64,000 bases of DNA from an uncultured Paracoccaceae bacterium (GCA_947487205.1 CANKVU010000008.1:93670-157669); one strand, 5' to 3'. Positions 1 to 9,168 are shown, counted from the stretch's first letter. A program made the numbers and translations. Notes: generated from the letters alone by a model not told the origin.

Positions 1-134
1 GAATCGTGGTGCAGGACCGACACATGGAACAACCCACCCATCAGCGGCTCGTTCCGGGTCGCCTGTTCGCTCTCCTCGCGGATCCGGGACCAGACCGGAT
101 CGACGCTGGAGACATGGCTTAAGGTGACGCTCAT
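1..134 (-). CDS. cysE: serine O-acetyltransferase CysE, N-terminal part (cut by window edge)
   Basis: The first 44 codons are visible, from an ATG at 134, and the gene runs off the left edge. The translated start contains DPVWSRIREE, then NEPLMGGLF and SVLHH. This is the pattern of the N-terminal helical domain of serine acetyltransferases, which acetylate L-serine with acetyl-CoA as the first step of cysteine synthesis in the cytoplasm. The catalytic left-handed beta-helix lies outside the window. It follows the last GTA gene by 74 bp in the same direction. A TATATG at 172-177 (minus strand) could be a -10 element for it. From memory, cysE also lies beside the GTA cluster in Rhodobacter capsulatus, which supports the call. 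The identification rests on a short stretch. Confidence 0.8.
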   Translation of the reverse strand, partial: MSVTLSHVSSVDPVWSRIREESEQATRNEPLMGGLFHVSVLHHD

Positions 135-208
135 GAGAGGGGACTCCGCCTGCAGCTCGCGTTGGGCTGATCATATAGGGCGGAGCCGTCGGAGACAAAA
201 GCGCACTC

Positions 209-3200
209 TCATGCCACCATCAGGTCGAGCCGCCGCGTCGGCCCCGGTCCGAAGGTAAGCGAGACCTGCGCCACGTCCAAGGTGGCGGGGCCGGTCCCGT
301 CCTCCGCCCGCGCCGCCGCGGCATACCGCCAACGGGGCTCCGAGGTCATTTCCTCCCGCACAACCTGACCGGCCCGCAGGATCCGCACACGATAGAGCTC
401 CCGCTCCTCCCCCAACGGCACATCGAGACCTTCCCACGCATCGCCCATCGTCCGGGTCCGTCTGATCCAGGAAACAAGAAGGTCGTCACCCTCCATCCTT
501 TGGTTGAGATGGACCGGGGCATAGGGACGCAAGCCCACGCCCTGAAAGGTGCGCGTCTCGTCCGCATAGGACGGCGCCGTGTAGGGATCGCCCGCCGGGC
601 CGTGGCGGAAATGCCGTGCAACCCCGCGCAGGCTCGCCTGCTGATCGAGCCGCCGCAGGGATCGGTCGAGGATGACCACGCGGCTTCCAACGGGCCAGCG
701 CGGCGGCATGACGCCGTCCGTGCCCAGCTGGCCCCGCAATCGCATGGTCAGATCCCAGGTGCGATTGCCGACAAGCGTCGCGTTGCGAAACTGGATGATC
801 TCCCATTGATCGTCCGTCCCGGACCCGATCGCCAAGGCATTCGCACCGGCAAGAATCGCCTCGTCAGCGACCGAAGCGCAGGCGCCCGACATCAAGCGCA
901 CCCGCAGCGCGGCGCCCCGATCCCATATCCCGACAGGTCCTGCCTCCAGCTCCGTTTCGGTCGTCCCGAGGCGGGAGGCGGTCGGAAGAAGGGTATTCAG
1001 CCGGTACCCGTCCCCCGTTACCGAAGAATAGACCGCCACGCCCGAAGCCGGCCAAGGCCGGGCGGATGCGGCGACCCACGGCGTAGCATCGCCCTCTTCG
1101 CCAGTCAGGGACGGAAGGTCCAGGAACACGGTCAGAGGCGGACCGGCAGGCGAGGGATCCGTGAAGTCCCCCGTGACACCGGACGCTTCGGGATCGATCA
1201 CCACGTCGCTCTGGCCATAGATGCCCGGCTCGATCCGCACCGCCTCTATCTGCTGGAACTCGGCCTGCTCGGAACGATCGACGCGATAGAAGCCGCCATG
1301 CGCCTCGACCACGTCCCCCGCCCCGATGCCAAGGCGCGACGGCGGCAGGCCGAAACGGATTCGGTCTTGCGCCACCCGGCTTTCGGCCAGCCACCGCTCC
1401 GCAATTCGCCGTCCCTCCTCCTCTAGCAGGACAAGGGGAAGCTCGGTCCGCGCGATCACGTCGCTTCGCCCCTGGGGAAAGACGGCCTCGCTCGTCGCGG
1501 CCTCGAAATTCTCGTCGAGCCCGAAATATCCGACGGATACGCGGTCGCGACAATCGGCCTCCGGCGCACGGATCGTGAGTACGTCCCCCGATTGCTCGGG
1601 ATTCTGAACGACCTCCTCGCTGCGCACGGCCCCGTCGACCTGACCTTTCCGCATGCGGAAGACCAGCGTCCCGTTCCGCTCCACGACGTCGAACCCATGC
1701 GCGAGGATCAGCGGTTGAAGGGCCGAGCGCGCATCCGTCACCTCCGCGACCGCATAGCCGCGCACGACACCTTCTAGGCCTTCCACATCGATCTCCGTCA
1801 CACCGGAGCGGTGGCATATTTCCTGCACCACGGAGGCCAGCGTGCGGCTCCCCGTGCGGCCGCTCAGCCAATGGCCCCGGTAATGGTTCGGACCGTCGCT
1901 CCAGACCGACGACAATCCGGGGAATTGGGGATAGGGGCGCGCGTCCCACGTCCAGACGTAAGCGTGCGCCATATCGAGCATGGGCCCCCCGTAAACGGAA
2001 GAGGCGGGATTGTTTTCGGCCTCGGACCAGAACTCGGAATGCGCGCGCAGATACTGGACCTGGATATGGTCGTCTCGCTGCCCCGTCGAATAGAAGGGCC
2101 GGGCGGATTCGGAGGATTTGGGGTCGAGAAACTTGTTGGGCTGATTGGTCCCCTTGTCGATCGCCGCGCAGCCGAGCTCCGTGAAACGGATCGGCTTGGA
2201 TTGTGGAACCCATTCTGTCGGCTGCCCCTCAGGAACGCCGCTCCGCCGCTCCACATGATGTTCCGACCACCAGGACCGAATGTCCTTGTAGCGGTAAACC
2301 CAGGGCGATCCGTGTCCGTCCGTGATGGCTACCCGGTTCTGCCGATCCCGGGCTTCACGATCGGGATAGAACCAGTCGTAGCCCTCGCCGCCCAGGATGT
2401 TGGCCTTGAGGTAATCGAGGTTGTGCACCGACTTCCACGCGGCGTCCGCTTCGTCCGCGCGCTCGCGCCAATCGGATAGCGGCATGTAATTGTCGATGCC
2501 GACGAAATCGATGTCCCGATCAGCCCATAACCGGTCGAGATGGAAGTAGACATCGCCTGACCCGTCCGCGGGATGGTACCCGAAATATTCGGACCAGTCC
2601 GCCGCATAGCTCACCTTGACGTTCGGGCCCAGAATTCCCCGGACATCACGGGCCAGGTCGCGCAGTGCCTCCACCACGGGAAAACCACGGGCACCCCGGA
2701 TCCAGGTAAGCCCACGCAGTTCCGAGCCCACGCAGAAACTTTCGAGCCCGCCCGCCGCCGCGCAGAGATGCGCGTAATGCAGGATGAAGCGTCGGTAGGA
2801 CCATTCGGCAGGGCCGGTATAGTCGATCACGACCTGTTCGGATCGCAAGTGTCGGCCGTCCGGCCCCCGGTCGCTCCAGCGGACGGTAAAATCCTGCGGC
2901 CGCGCGGCCCCCATGAAAGCCGCGACCTCGTCGTCGGCGGTCCCCGTCCCGTCGGGGGATCCCGGTACTCCGGGGGCGCGCGACGTGGTGATCCGACCTC
3001 GCCATGGCAGCGGCAGTTGGGAGGCCCCTCCATAAGGGTCCGGCAGGTCGGAATCGGCCAACTGGTCCATCAAGATGAAGGGATAGAACATCACGTCCTG
3101 TCCCGCCCCCGACAGGGCGCGGATCGCCTCGACCACGCTCTGGTCGGCGGGCGTCCCGCCATAAACCGGATGCCCGTCGATCCTCGGCACCTCGCGAGCC

Positions 3201-4204
3201 GAACCTCGGTCGATGCCGCCCGATCGCCAGGGCATTTCGACACCGTCCGACCGACTGTCTTCGATCTTCGGCTCGACACGACATTCCGCGCAACGCAGAT
3301 CGCCCCCGAACCATGACACGACCAGCGATGTCGCGCCGCATCTGCGGAGTTCCCCCGTCTGGATCGCCAGCGCCGCGCTGAAGTCCGTGCTCGCGATGCG
3401 GGAATGCGCATTGGCGTACCGCGATACCCCCGGTTCGTCCTCGTAGCGCACCGGCGTCGTGGCCAGGGCGTATTCCCCCGTTCCCGGTATCAGCGCGACA
3501 CCCGGGACATGCTGTGCCAAGTCGCGCCGGTCACCCGGCCAGTGGTTGCGGATCACCTCGAAGCTGAATTGCGGTACCCTATTTCCGTAAGGCGTCAGAT
3601 CGAGATTCTCGATGACCACATACGCCAGGCCGCGAAACGCCGGAACGCGGCCCGTGCCTTGCTCGGCCTCGATCAGCGGATCGGGCAGTTGATCCCCGGT
3701 TCCGCGATAGGTTCTGAGGTCCAGCTTGTGGCGATCGATCTCCTGTCCGTCCGCCCATACCCGGCCCACGCGCGCGATGGGTCCCTCGCACAGGCCAAGG
3801 GCGAGCGAGATCGTATACGTGTATTCGCGCGTGGTGACAGCCGCGGCCGAGGGGGCGGTTCCCTTCCCGGCACCGCCTCCGCCGCCGATCTCCTGCTCCG
3901 TCTCCGTCGCGTGTTCCTGGAACGGCGACGACCAGATCACGTGAGCCGGCAGGCGCATCTGCCCGTAGAGCTGCGCGATCGCCGTGCCCTCGCCGGCCGA
4001 TGTGAGCCGCAGGCGGTCCATCCGTCCGTGCTCTACGGGCTGTGAGCCGCCGCCCAGAACGTTGCCGAGTACCGCACTGTCGACCATGCGGCCCACCGTT
4101 GCACCGACTGCCCGGCCGACCACCGCGGTGCTGAGGCCGAGTACTCCGCCGGTGGCGGATGCGCCCAACGCGCCGCCGGCCGCGGCGAGAACGATCGTCG
4201 CCAT
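209..4204 (-). CDS. GTA g15, giant tail tip/host-contact protein with TIM-barrel-like domain
   Basis: 1331 residues, the last gene of the GTA cluster. In RcGTA this protein (the megatron) closes the baseplate and contacts the host surface. The chosen ATG overlaps the stop of the peptidase gene by one base (TAATG), giving the N-terminus MATIVLAAAGGALGA, which is glycine- and alanine-rich and hydrophobic. Around residues 400-760 the sequence resembles the GTA TIM-barrel-like, glycoside-hydrolase-fold domain, for example DFVGIDNYMPLSDW, FTELGCAAIDKG and YVWTWDARPYPQFP. Phage-tail-type beta domains follow, including PLILAHGFDVVERNGTLVF, and the C-terminus is rich in beta segments. A longer in-frame reading would start 25 codons upstream inside the peptidase gene and is not credible. 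Whether the barrel is enzymatically active cannot be seen. Confidence 0.92.
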   Translation of the reverse strand: MATIVLAAAGGALGASATGGVLGLSTAVVGRAVGATVGRMVDSAVLGNVLGGGSQPVEHGRMDRLRLTSAGEGTAIAQLYGQMRLPAHVIWSSPFQEHATETEQEIGGGGGAGKGTAPSAAAVTTREYTYTISLALGLCEGPIARVGRVWADGQEIDRHKLDLRTYRGTGDQLPDPLIEAEQGTGRVPAFRGLAYVVIENLDLTPYGNRVPQFSFEVIRNHWPGDRRDLAQHVPGVALIPGTGEYALATTPVRYEDEPGVSRYANAHSRIASTDFSAALAIQTGELRRCGATSLVVSWFGGDLRCAECRVEPKIEDSRSDGVEMPWRSGGIDRGSAREVPRIDGHPVYGGTPADQSVVEAIRALSGAGQDVMFYPFILMDQLADSDLPDPYGGASQLPLPWRGRITTSRAPGVPGSPDGTGTADDEVAAFMGAARPQDFTVRWSDRGPDGRHLRSEQVVIDYTGPAEWSYRRFILHYAHLCAAAGGLESFCVGSELRGLTWIRGARGFPVVEALRDLARDVRGILGPNVKVSYAADWSEYFGYHPADGSGDVYFHLDRLWADRDIDFVGIDNYMPLSDWRERADEADAAWKSVHNLDYLKANILGGEGYDWFYPDREARDRQNRVAITDGHGSPWVYRYKDIRSWWSEHHVERRSGVPEGQPTEWVPQSKPIRFTELGCAAIDKGTNQPNKFLDPKSSESARPFYSTGQRDDHIQVQYLRAHSEFWSEAENNPASSVYGGPMLDMAHAYVWTWDARPYPQFPGLSSVWSDGPNHYRGHWLSGRTGSRTLASVVQEICHRSGVTEIDVEGLEGVVRGYAVAEVTDARSALQPLILAHGFDVVERNGTLVFRMRKGQVDGAVRSEEVVQNPEQSGDVLTIRAPEADCRDRVSVGYFGLDENFEAATSEAVFPQGRSDVIARTELPLVLLEEEGRRIAERWLAESRVAQDRIRFGLPPSRLGIGAGDVVEAHGGFYRVDRSEQAEFQQIEAVRIEPGIYGQSDVVIDPEASGVTGDFTDPSPAGPPLTVFLDLPSLTGEEGDATPWVAASARPWPASGVAVYSSVTGDGYRLNTLLPTASRLGTTETELEAGPVGIWDRGAALRVRLMSGACASVADEAILAGANALAIGSGTDDQWEIIQFRNATLVGNRTWDLTMRLRGQLGTDGVMPPRWPVGSRVVILDRSLRRLDQQASLRGVARHFRHGPAGDPYTAPSYADETRTFQGVGLRPYAPVHLNQRMEGDDLLVSWIRRTRTMGDAWEGLDVPLGEERELYRVRILRAGQVVREEMTSEPRWRYAAAARAEDGTGPATLDVAQVSLTFGPGPTRRLDLMVA

Positions 4205-4638
4205 TACGTTATCTCCTCGGGAAAGTCGAAGGCCGCGACCACGCGGCGATGCCAGGGCCGGCTGAGCGACGTTTCGCAAACCGCCCGGCCGCTATAGGCG
4301 TGAACGAACCGCGGCGCCGGCCCGGGAACGGTGACGATGCCCAGGTGCTTGGCAACACCGCCCTCGCGCATCCGGAACAGAAGAACCCGGCCCGGCACGG
4401 CATCCTGCGCATCCCGTTCGACCAGGAACGTCCGCGCCGCCTCCAGCAGCGTTTCACGCCCGCCCGATTCCGCCCAGTCCCGCGTGTAGGGCGGCGGAAC
4501 CACCGGCTCCCGTCCGAACAGGTCGCGCCACACGCCCCGGATCAGACCGAGGCAATCGCATCCCGCGCCCCGGCGGCTCGCCTGGTGGACATAGGGCGTG
4601 CCGATCCAGTCGCGGGCGATGTCCGCCGCCCGGCTCAC
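4204..4638 (-). CDS. GTA g14, NlpC/P60 cell-wall peptidase
   Basis: 144 residues forming a single NlpC/P60 domain. The catalytic cysteine lies in GCDCLG (Cys29), and the histidine is probably H98 in AKHLGIV, with H113 in FVHAYSG as a further conserved polar position. Family knowledge: these papain-fold enzymes cut gamma-D-glutamyl-diaminopimelate bonds in peptidoglycan. In RcGTA the protein sits in the tail tip and opens the recipient wall for DNA entry. The start overlaps the stop of the hub gene as ATGA, and the stop overlaps g15 by one base, so the three baseplate genes are translationally coupled. Confidence 0.93.
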   Translation of the reverse strand: MSRAADIARDWIGTPYVHQASRRGAGCDCLGLIRGVWRDLFGREPVVPPPYTRDWAESGGRETLLEAARTFLVERDAQDAVPGRVLLFRMREGGVAKHLGIVTVPGPAPRFVHAYSGRAVCETSLSRPWHRRVVAAFDFPEEIT

Positions 4639-5501
4639 GCGCCGTTCCCCCGCCGGGGATAGGCGGTCAACCAGTCCTCACCGGGAAGGAACGGGAAACC
4701 CCGGAAATTCACGACGTTGTCGAACTTGCGGCGGCAGGTGCCCACGGTCTTGTCGCAGCCCGCTTGCAGAACGAGGCGCGTGCCTGCCGTCACCCCGCCC
4801 GGCATCGAATCCCATAGTTCGATCCGCCGCGACCCGTTTGCCGGGCGGTCCGCCTTGATCACCCTGTTCAACCCTTTCGCCGGGCCATCCATCACGGTCA
4901 ACGTGCCACGGTCGAACCATCCCGCCCCGTGATCGAGAGCGGGGCCGTAAAGGATCGTGCCCTCGGGCGCGGCGCTCAGCGCGAATTCCGCCCGGTAGGC
5001 CGGCAGGGTCAGGTCCACGCTGCATTCGGCGTCACCCAGGATCGCCCGACACGGCTTCTGGTACAACCGACCCTGCGGCAGGTTCAGGGCTTCGGTCAGT
5101 CCCCGCAACTCCGCCCTGAACGCCCCGCCCGCACGTTCGATCTCGCCGATCCGCCCGCGGAACTGCAACACGCGTTGGGCGGGATCGGCCCAGTTCACCC
5201 GCCAGATGACCACCCTCGCGCCGTCGAACCGGCCGGCAAGGATCTCCGCCTCGCTCAGCCCGGCATCCGAGATCGCGCCCATCGCTTCGCTGTTGTCGAC
5301 GGCAAGGCCGGTCGTCTGTTCCAACGCACGCGCTGACAAGGCATCCGTCGGAACGAAGGCGGTACCGTCGAACGTCATCGGCTGGTCATGATCCGTGAAC
5401 GCGAAGATGCGTCCATCGGTGCGGGTGATCCTCCAGCAACGGCAGAGGGTGGTCGTGCCGGTGGCCAGATGATCTTGCAGCGTCTGGGGAACCGGGGTCA
5501 C
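4635..5501 (-). CDS. GTA g13, baseplate hub protein (DUF2163)
   Basis: 288 residues of the DUF2163/phage BR0599 family. The N-terminal half has FTDHDQPMTFDG and LRGLTEALNLPQGRLYQ. The C-terminal half carries a conserved cysteine set: Cys20 and Cys22 near the start, KPCRAILGDAEC in the middle, and AGCDKTVGTCRRKFDN near the end. In the RcGTA particle this hub protein was reported to bind an iron-sulfur cluster, and the retained cysteines agree with that, although binding is inferred here. It is translationally coupled on both sides: its start overlaps the stop of g12 by four bases (5498-5501) and its stop overlaps the start of g14 by four bases (4635-4638). Confidence 0.92.
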   Translation of the reverse strand: MTPVPQTLQDHLATGTTTLCRCWRITRTDGRIFAFTDHDQPMTFDGTAFVPTDALSARALEQTTGLAVDNSEAMGAISDAGLSEAEILAGRFDGARVVIWRVNWADPAQRVLQFRGRIGEIERAGGAFRAELRGLTEALNLPQGRLYQKPCRAILGDAECSVDLTLPAYRAEFALSAAPEGTILYGPALDHGAGWFDRGTLTVMDGPAKGLNRVIKADRPANGSRRIELWDSMPGGVTAGTRLVLQAGCDKTVGTCRRKFDNVVNFRGFPFLPGEDWLTAYPRRGNGA

Positions 5502-6130
5502 AGCCGCACCTCGATAACGGGGATGTTCGGAGCCTGGCCGGCGTTGAACGTGTCGATCGACACGTCGATGCGGTCCATGTCGAACCTGGCGGGAACATCG
5601 AATTCGAAACCCGCGGTGACGAGTGCCCCGACCGCCGGAGCGGCGTCGAACACGATTTCGCCCGTGGCGGGATCAACCTCCACACCGGCGCCCGGCGCGA
5701 TTTCCTCACCGGCACGTCCGACGACGATGCTGTCGACGACGGGTTTCGTGATCGGGCGCCGATACGCGGTCGGGCCGGTTCCGTACGTCTTTGCCAGTTG
5801 GAACGTCCGGGTTTCCCCGTCACCCGTTCCGATCACCTGGTCGAGGCACCCGACTGGGTGTCCGAAGAGCCCGGACCTGAAATCGGCCCAATCCTTCCAC
5901 CGGAAGGCGTGAAGCTGCCCTCGCCGCTCCTCGAAGAACGCGATCAGCGTCTCCAGGTCGGACAGGGATCGCAATCCGACACCCGCGTCATAGCGGCGCC
6001 GGGAATGCTGCCATGGCGTGTTCCGCTCCTCGAACCCGTTCGAGAGCGTGACGATCTCCGTGCGTCGTTCAGGCCCACCGGTGGCTCCGAAGCTGAGCTT
6101 GGCGGGAAACCTCACGTCGTGAAAATCCAT
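5498..6130 (-). CDS. GTA g12, distal tail protein (DUF2460)
   Basis: 210 residues of the DUF2460 family (TIGR02217 type), with the typical N-terminus MDFHDVRFPAKLSFGA, then FEERNTPWQHSRRRYDAG and FFEERRGQLHAFRWKDW. In RcGTA the protein forms the distal tail ring between tube and baseplate. Two ATGs lie two codons apart. The second (6130) is preferred because the GAGGAGG ribosome site lies seven bases before it but only one base before the first. It follows the tape-measure stop by 12 bases. Confidence 0.93.
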   Translation of the reverse strand: MDFHDVRFPAKLSFGATGGPERRTEIVTLSNGFEERNTPWQHSRRRYDAGVGLRSLSDLETLIAFFEERRGQLHAFRWKDWADFRSGLFGHPVGCLDQVIGTGDGETRTFQLAKTYGTGPTAYRRPITKPVVDSIVVGRAGEEIAPGAGVEVDPATGEIVFDAAPAVGALVTAGFEFDVPARFDMDRIDVSIDTFNAGQAPNIPVIEVRL

Positions 6131-6142
6131 GACCATGCCTCC

Positions 6143-6814
6143 TCAGCGGTTTCTAGATCCACGCGAGAGCGCGCGCCCGAGCCGCGCCGCGATCTGCGTC
6201 TCGGACCGGCGGAAGCTTTCGGCATCCGGGGAGGAGATGTTCATCACCACCTGCACCGGTGCCGGTCCGCCGCCCGAGCGCACGCCGAGCCGGCCGTCCG
6301 CCCCACGAGAGAGCGGCAGGATAGCCTCGGGCCCGGCTTCCCCCATCAAGCCGGTGCCACCGCGCATCGGAAACGTGGTGGCCCTGTCCACGACCCCCCC
6401 GCTGGCGAAAGGCGTGACGCGCGCCGCCGATATCGGTCGTCCGCCGGCAAATGCGCCCCCCCCGGCGAAGGGCAGCAATCCCTGCACCACGCTCTGGATA
6501 CCGCCGGAAAATGCCGCCCCCGCCTGCTTGGTCACTGGGGCAACCGCCGCCCGGTAGGCGGACCCGATCGTGGATTGAGCCGCCCCCTTCAGCGCGTCGG
6601 AAAGGCGCTTGCCCCCGAAGACCACGCCTTCCAGTCCGGAGCGGAAGCTCTTCGACAGGCTCGACGACAGGTCGGAGACATGACCTTTGGTCTCGCTCAC
6701 GGTCGACTGCATCGATCGCATCTCCGACGTGAACTCGGACAGGATTGCCTTGGCGCCGCCGACCCCCTGTTCAAAGGCGGCGACATACTCCTCGAATGTG
6801 TCCATCTCAGACAT
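6143..6814 (-). CDS. GTA g11, short tail tape-measure protein
   Basis: 223 residues, close to the short RcGTA tape measure, in keeping with the very short GTA tail. It begins MSEMDTFEEYVAAFEQG. A helical middle region is followed by a glycine-rich, transmembrane-like stretch (LLPFAGGGAFAGGRP) and the common tape-measure tail motif MGEAGPEAILPL. The start lies eight bases inside the end of the preceding chaperone gene. During assembly the protein sets tail length and may enter the recipient envelope with the DNA; this role is inferred from phage homologues. Confidence 0.9.
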   Translation of the reverse strand: MSEMDTFEEYVAAFEQGVGGAKAILSEFTSEMRSMQSTVSETKGHVSDLSSSLSKSFRSGLEGVVFGGKRLSDALKGAAQSTIGSAYRAAVAPVTKQAGAAFSGGIQSVVQGLLPFAGGGAFAGGRPISAARVTPFASGGVVDRATTFPMRGGTGLMGEAGPEAILPLSRGADGRLGVRSGGGPAPVQVVMNISSPDAESFRRSETQIAARLGRALSRGSRNR

Positions 6815-7016
6815 TCCGGTTCCTCTTCTCGTCATCATCGTCCGGGAAGGCCGCGCGGAGCGCCTCGAATCCGGCGCGATCCAGCTGACCGGCGCCTCCG
6901 CCACGCCCGAGCATCACCATCAGTTCGGCCGGTGTCAGCGCCCAGAATTCCGCCGGGCGCAGCCCCAATTCGCGCAGCCCTGCGCGCATCAGGGCTGGCC
7001 AGGCGATCCGGCTCAT
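6807..7016 (-). CDS. GTA g10.1, small tail assembly chaperone (TIGR02216/Phage_TAC type)
   Basis: 69 residues with the family pattern LRPAEFWALTPAELMVML and an acidic C-terminus (DDDDEK). Small proteins of this type sit between the tail tube and tape-measure genes of GTAs and related phages and probably assist tape-measure folding. The start overlaps the stop of g10 as ATGA. Unlike lambda G/GT there is no sign of a programmed frameshift, because each protein has its own start. Confidence 0.85.
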   Translation of the reverse strand: MSRIAWPALMRAGLRELGLRPAEFWALTPAELMVMLGRGGGAGQLDRAGFEALRAAFPDDDDEKRNRNV

Positions 7017-7327
7017 CCCGGCAGTTCGAAGGCCCGGGAGAGCAAGGCCCCCGCCACGCGGGTCGCCTCCATGGGCCCTCCCGCGATCTCCGAGGCGAGC
7101 AGATCCCTGCTCGTGCCCGACCAGCCCGCTGCCCGCAGGCCCGCCGCGAGAAGAGCGACCACGTCCCGGGCCGAAAAATGTCCGGTTTCGAACCGCTCCA
7201 CGAGCTCGACAAGCGATTTTTCCTCCAGCTCGGCTTCCACCTCGACGAGGGCGCCAAGCGTCAGTTTCGCATCATACGCGGTGCCATTCACCGTCAGCGC
7301 CACTTCTCCGCTCCAGGGATTTGTCAT
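7013..7327 (-). CDS. GTA g10, gp10-like tail assembly protein
   Basis: 104 residues of the GTA-gp10 family: MTNPWSGEVALTVNGTAYDA, then LTLGALVEVEAELEEKSL. The sequence resembles phage tail tubular-chaperone proteins that load the tape measure. It is coupled by ATGA overlaps to the tail-tube gene upstream and to g10.1 downstream. Its presence in the mature particle cannot be judged from sequence. Confidence 0.88.
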   Translation of the reverse strand: MTNPWSGEVALTVNGTAYDAKLTLGALVEVEAELEEKSLVELVERFETGHFSARDVVALLAAGLRAAGWSGTSRDLLASEIAGGPMEATRVAGALLSRAFELPG

Positions 7328-7737
7328 GACAGGGCCGCGAAGGTGAGGGCGCCCGCCGATGCAAGGCTCAGCTCGTATGTCGCCTCGCCGTCATGGGCCC
7401 CGGCATATTCGATGGCGGTGATCTGGAATGGGCCTTCGACGACGCCGAAATCGGGGATGATCACGCGGAAATCCGGGGTTTCCCCGTCGAAGAAGATCTG
7501 GCGCGCGCGCTCGTCCGTGGCGGCGTCCTTGAAGACGCCCGACCCAGATACCGAAGCGCTGCGGACACCCGCTCCGCCAAGCAGCTCCCGCCAGCCCGCA
7601 CTGTCGAGATTGGTCGCATCGACCGTCTCGGCGTTAAACGAAATGCGCGAGGCACGAAGTCCGGCCACGGTCTCGAAGAGGCCCGCGCCGTCCAGATCGA
7701 CCTTGATCAAGAGATCCTTGCCGTATTGGGCAGCCAT
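7324..7737 (-). CDS. GTA g9, major tail (tube) protein
   Basis: 137 residues beginning MAAQYGKDLLIKVDLDG. This is the Phage_tail_2/TIGR02126 family, which stacks as rings to form the tail tube. The segments SFNAETVDATNLDSAGWRE and DERARQIFFDG are typical. The ATG at 7737 is preceded by a good AAGGGAG ribosome site. An upstream in-frame extension overlaps g8 and has no site. The 17-base gap before it and its own strong ribosome site fit a protein needed in many copies. Confidence 0.93.
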   Translation of the reverse strand: MAAQYGKDLLIKVDLDGAGLFETVAGLRASRISFNAETVDATNLDSAGWRELLGGAGVRSASVSGSGVFKDAATDERARQIFFDGETPDFRVIIPDFGVVEGPFQITAIEYAGAHDGEATYELSLASAGALTFAALS

Positions 7738-7754
7738 ATCGCTGTCTCCCTTCC

Positions 7755-8168
7755 TCAGGTTTCGTCGAAGACACGCGCGCGGAAGCGCAGGTCGATCCGT
7801 CTCGTGCCGGTGCGGCGCATCCTCCGCGCCTGGGCCTGCCGGAACCACAGTCCGTCGCAGCGACCTCGTCCAAGCACGAGGGGCGCTGACAACAGCGCGT
7901 CGGAAACGGCGCCCGCCGCCTCCTTCGCGTCGGCGAACCCCGCATCGTCGCTGACCACGGCGATCTCGAAGTCGTGGATCGCCCCCCGTTCGCCGTAATC
8001 GGATCGGTCCAGGACACGTTCTTCCCCGATGGAAACGTACAGGGCGGGCATTTCACCCGGCGGCACCCCATCGAAGATCGCCGACCCCGCGATCGCGGCC
8101 AGAGCCGCATCGTCCGCAAGGCGCCGATAGACCGCCTTCTGCAGCGCGGCGGAAACGGAATAGGTCAT
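7755..8168 (-). CDS. GTA g8, tail terminator protein (DUF3168)
   Basis: 137 residues of the DUF3168 family: MTYSVSAALQKAVYRRLADD, then GAIHDFEIAVVSDDAGFADAK and the C-terminal RRIDLRFRARVFDE. In RcGTA and siphophages the protein caps the tail tube at the head-proximal end. The ATG overlaps the stop of g7 as ATGA (8165-8168), so the pair is translationally coupled. Confidence 0.9.
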   Translation of the reverse strand: MTYSVSAALQKAVYRRLADDAALAAIAGSAIFDGVPPGEMPALYVSIGEERVLDRSDYGERGAIHDFEIAVVSDDAGFADAKEAAGAVSDALLSAPLVLGRGRCDGLWFRQAQARRMRRTGTRRIDLRFRARVFDET

Positions 8169-8503
8169 GTGGCACGCTCCTCCTCGATGCGGCACGAAAG
8201 CCAGCGGGCCGTCGGATCGGTTTCCTGAACGGCCAGGATCGCGAAACGGCGCTCGCCCTCGCTGAAGCGGTTGCCTTCCACGGGGCGGGACGGGGCGCCG
8301 AAGGGGGCCGCCCGAACCGTCGCGGTCCACAACGAGCGGCTGAGCGTCGCGGCCTCTCCTTCCGTCAGTCCCGAAGACCGTGGCCTGAGATCCGCCCAGA
8401 CGGTACCGCGGGTGACCCACGTCTCGTCGAGGCCGCCAGCCCCGTCCGGGACCAGGACCCGTTCCTCCAGCACAAGCGGCCGGGTAAGGTTCAACCGTCC
8501 CAT
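8165..8503 (-). CDS. GTA g7, head closure (stopper) protein
   Basis: 112 residues of the phage head-tail adaptor family (SPP1 gp16-like): MGRLNLTRPLVLEERVLVPDG followed by WVTRGTVWADLRP. These proteins close the connector after DNA packaging. The start codon overlaps the stop of g6 by one base (TGATG). A longer in-frame reading begins inside g6 and has arginine-rich shadow sequence, so it is rejected. Confidence 0.9.
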   Translation of the reverse strand: MGRLNLTRPLVLEERVLVPDGAGGLDETWVTRGTVWADLRPRSSGLTEGEAATLSRSLWTATVRAAPFGAPSRPVEGNRFSEGERRFAILAVQETDPTARWLSCRIEEERAT

Positions 8504-9084
8504 CAGACCGACCTCGCCAGCCGGATCGGACGATAGGGCGACAGGAGCGCGCGGACCCCGTCCGGCAGGCCGCGATCGCCCTGCCGGTCCTCGTAGCGGG
8601 CACTGGCAAGCGACACGACGGCAAGGGCTAGATCCTGCGGCACCTCCGACCATGCCTGGCCGAAGCCCGCGGTGAAGACCACTTCCGCTTCGCCGCCCGT
8701 CGGAATGGAAGGCATCAGATAGCCGCTCGACACCAGGGCCGGGCGAACCGGATCGCGACGCATACGGTAGCGGTCCCGCGAGACCAATTCCCGCGTGCCG
8801 TCCCGGTATGCGATCGACACACCGCCGATGCCCGTCACCGGCGCCCTAGGAAGAAGATGGTGGGCGGTTCCGGTCCAGGCATCGAGGCGCAAGACGAATT
8901 CGCGGTGCAGCAAGGCCTTGGCCGTCAGGGTCTCGACCTCGGTCAGGGCGCCCCGCAGGATGCGCTCGAGCAGATCGTCCTGAACCGTGTCGTCGGAGAA
9001 TCCGGTACCCAGGCGCAAATGACCGCGCAGGTCGGCCAGGGGCAGCCTGTCCTTTCCGATGGGTGTTGTCTCGACCAGATACAT
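8503..9084 (-). CDS. GTA g6, head-tail connector (adaptor) protein
   Basis: 193 residues of the phage gp6-like connector family (TIGR01560/TIGR02215 type), with the N-terminal helical part PLADLRGHLRLGTGFSDD and the later EVPQDLALAVVSLASARYEDR. It joins the portal dodecamer to the stopper. A GAGGAG site precedes the ATG. It lies 84 bases after the capsid gene, the longest gap inside the cluster, and that gap shows no further reading frame. Confidence 0.91.
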   Translation of the reverse strand: MYLVETTPIGKDRLPLADLRGHLRLGTGFSDDTVQDDLLERILRGALTEVETLTAKALLHREFVLRLDAWTGTAHHLLPRAPVTGIGGVSIAYRDGTRELVSRDRYRMRRDPVRPALVSSGYLMPSIPTGGEAEVVFTAGFGQAWSEVPQDLALAVVSLASARYEDRQGDRGLPDGVRALLSPYRPIRLARSV

Positions 9085-9168
9085 ACGCGCGCTCCTCTGC
9101 CGGGCTGCGGGCCGGATCCTCCGGCCCGCATCGTTCGCTTCGGTCCGGCCAGCGGCCGGACGACGGAA

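Noticed and set aside
6807..7327. Programmed frameshift between the two tail chaperone genes, as in lambda G/GT
   Set aside because: Each gene has its own ATG with an ATGA overlap and no slippery sequence is visible.
5798..7954. 718-codon plus-strand open frame antisense to GTA tail genes
   Set aside because: Long antisense frames are expected in high-GC DNA; the translation is rich in Arg, Pro, Gly and His, has no recognisable domain, and the opposite strand is fully explained by GTA g8-g12.
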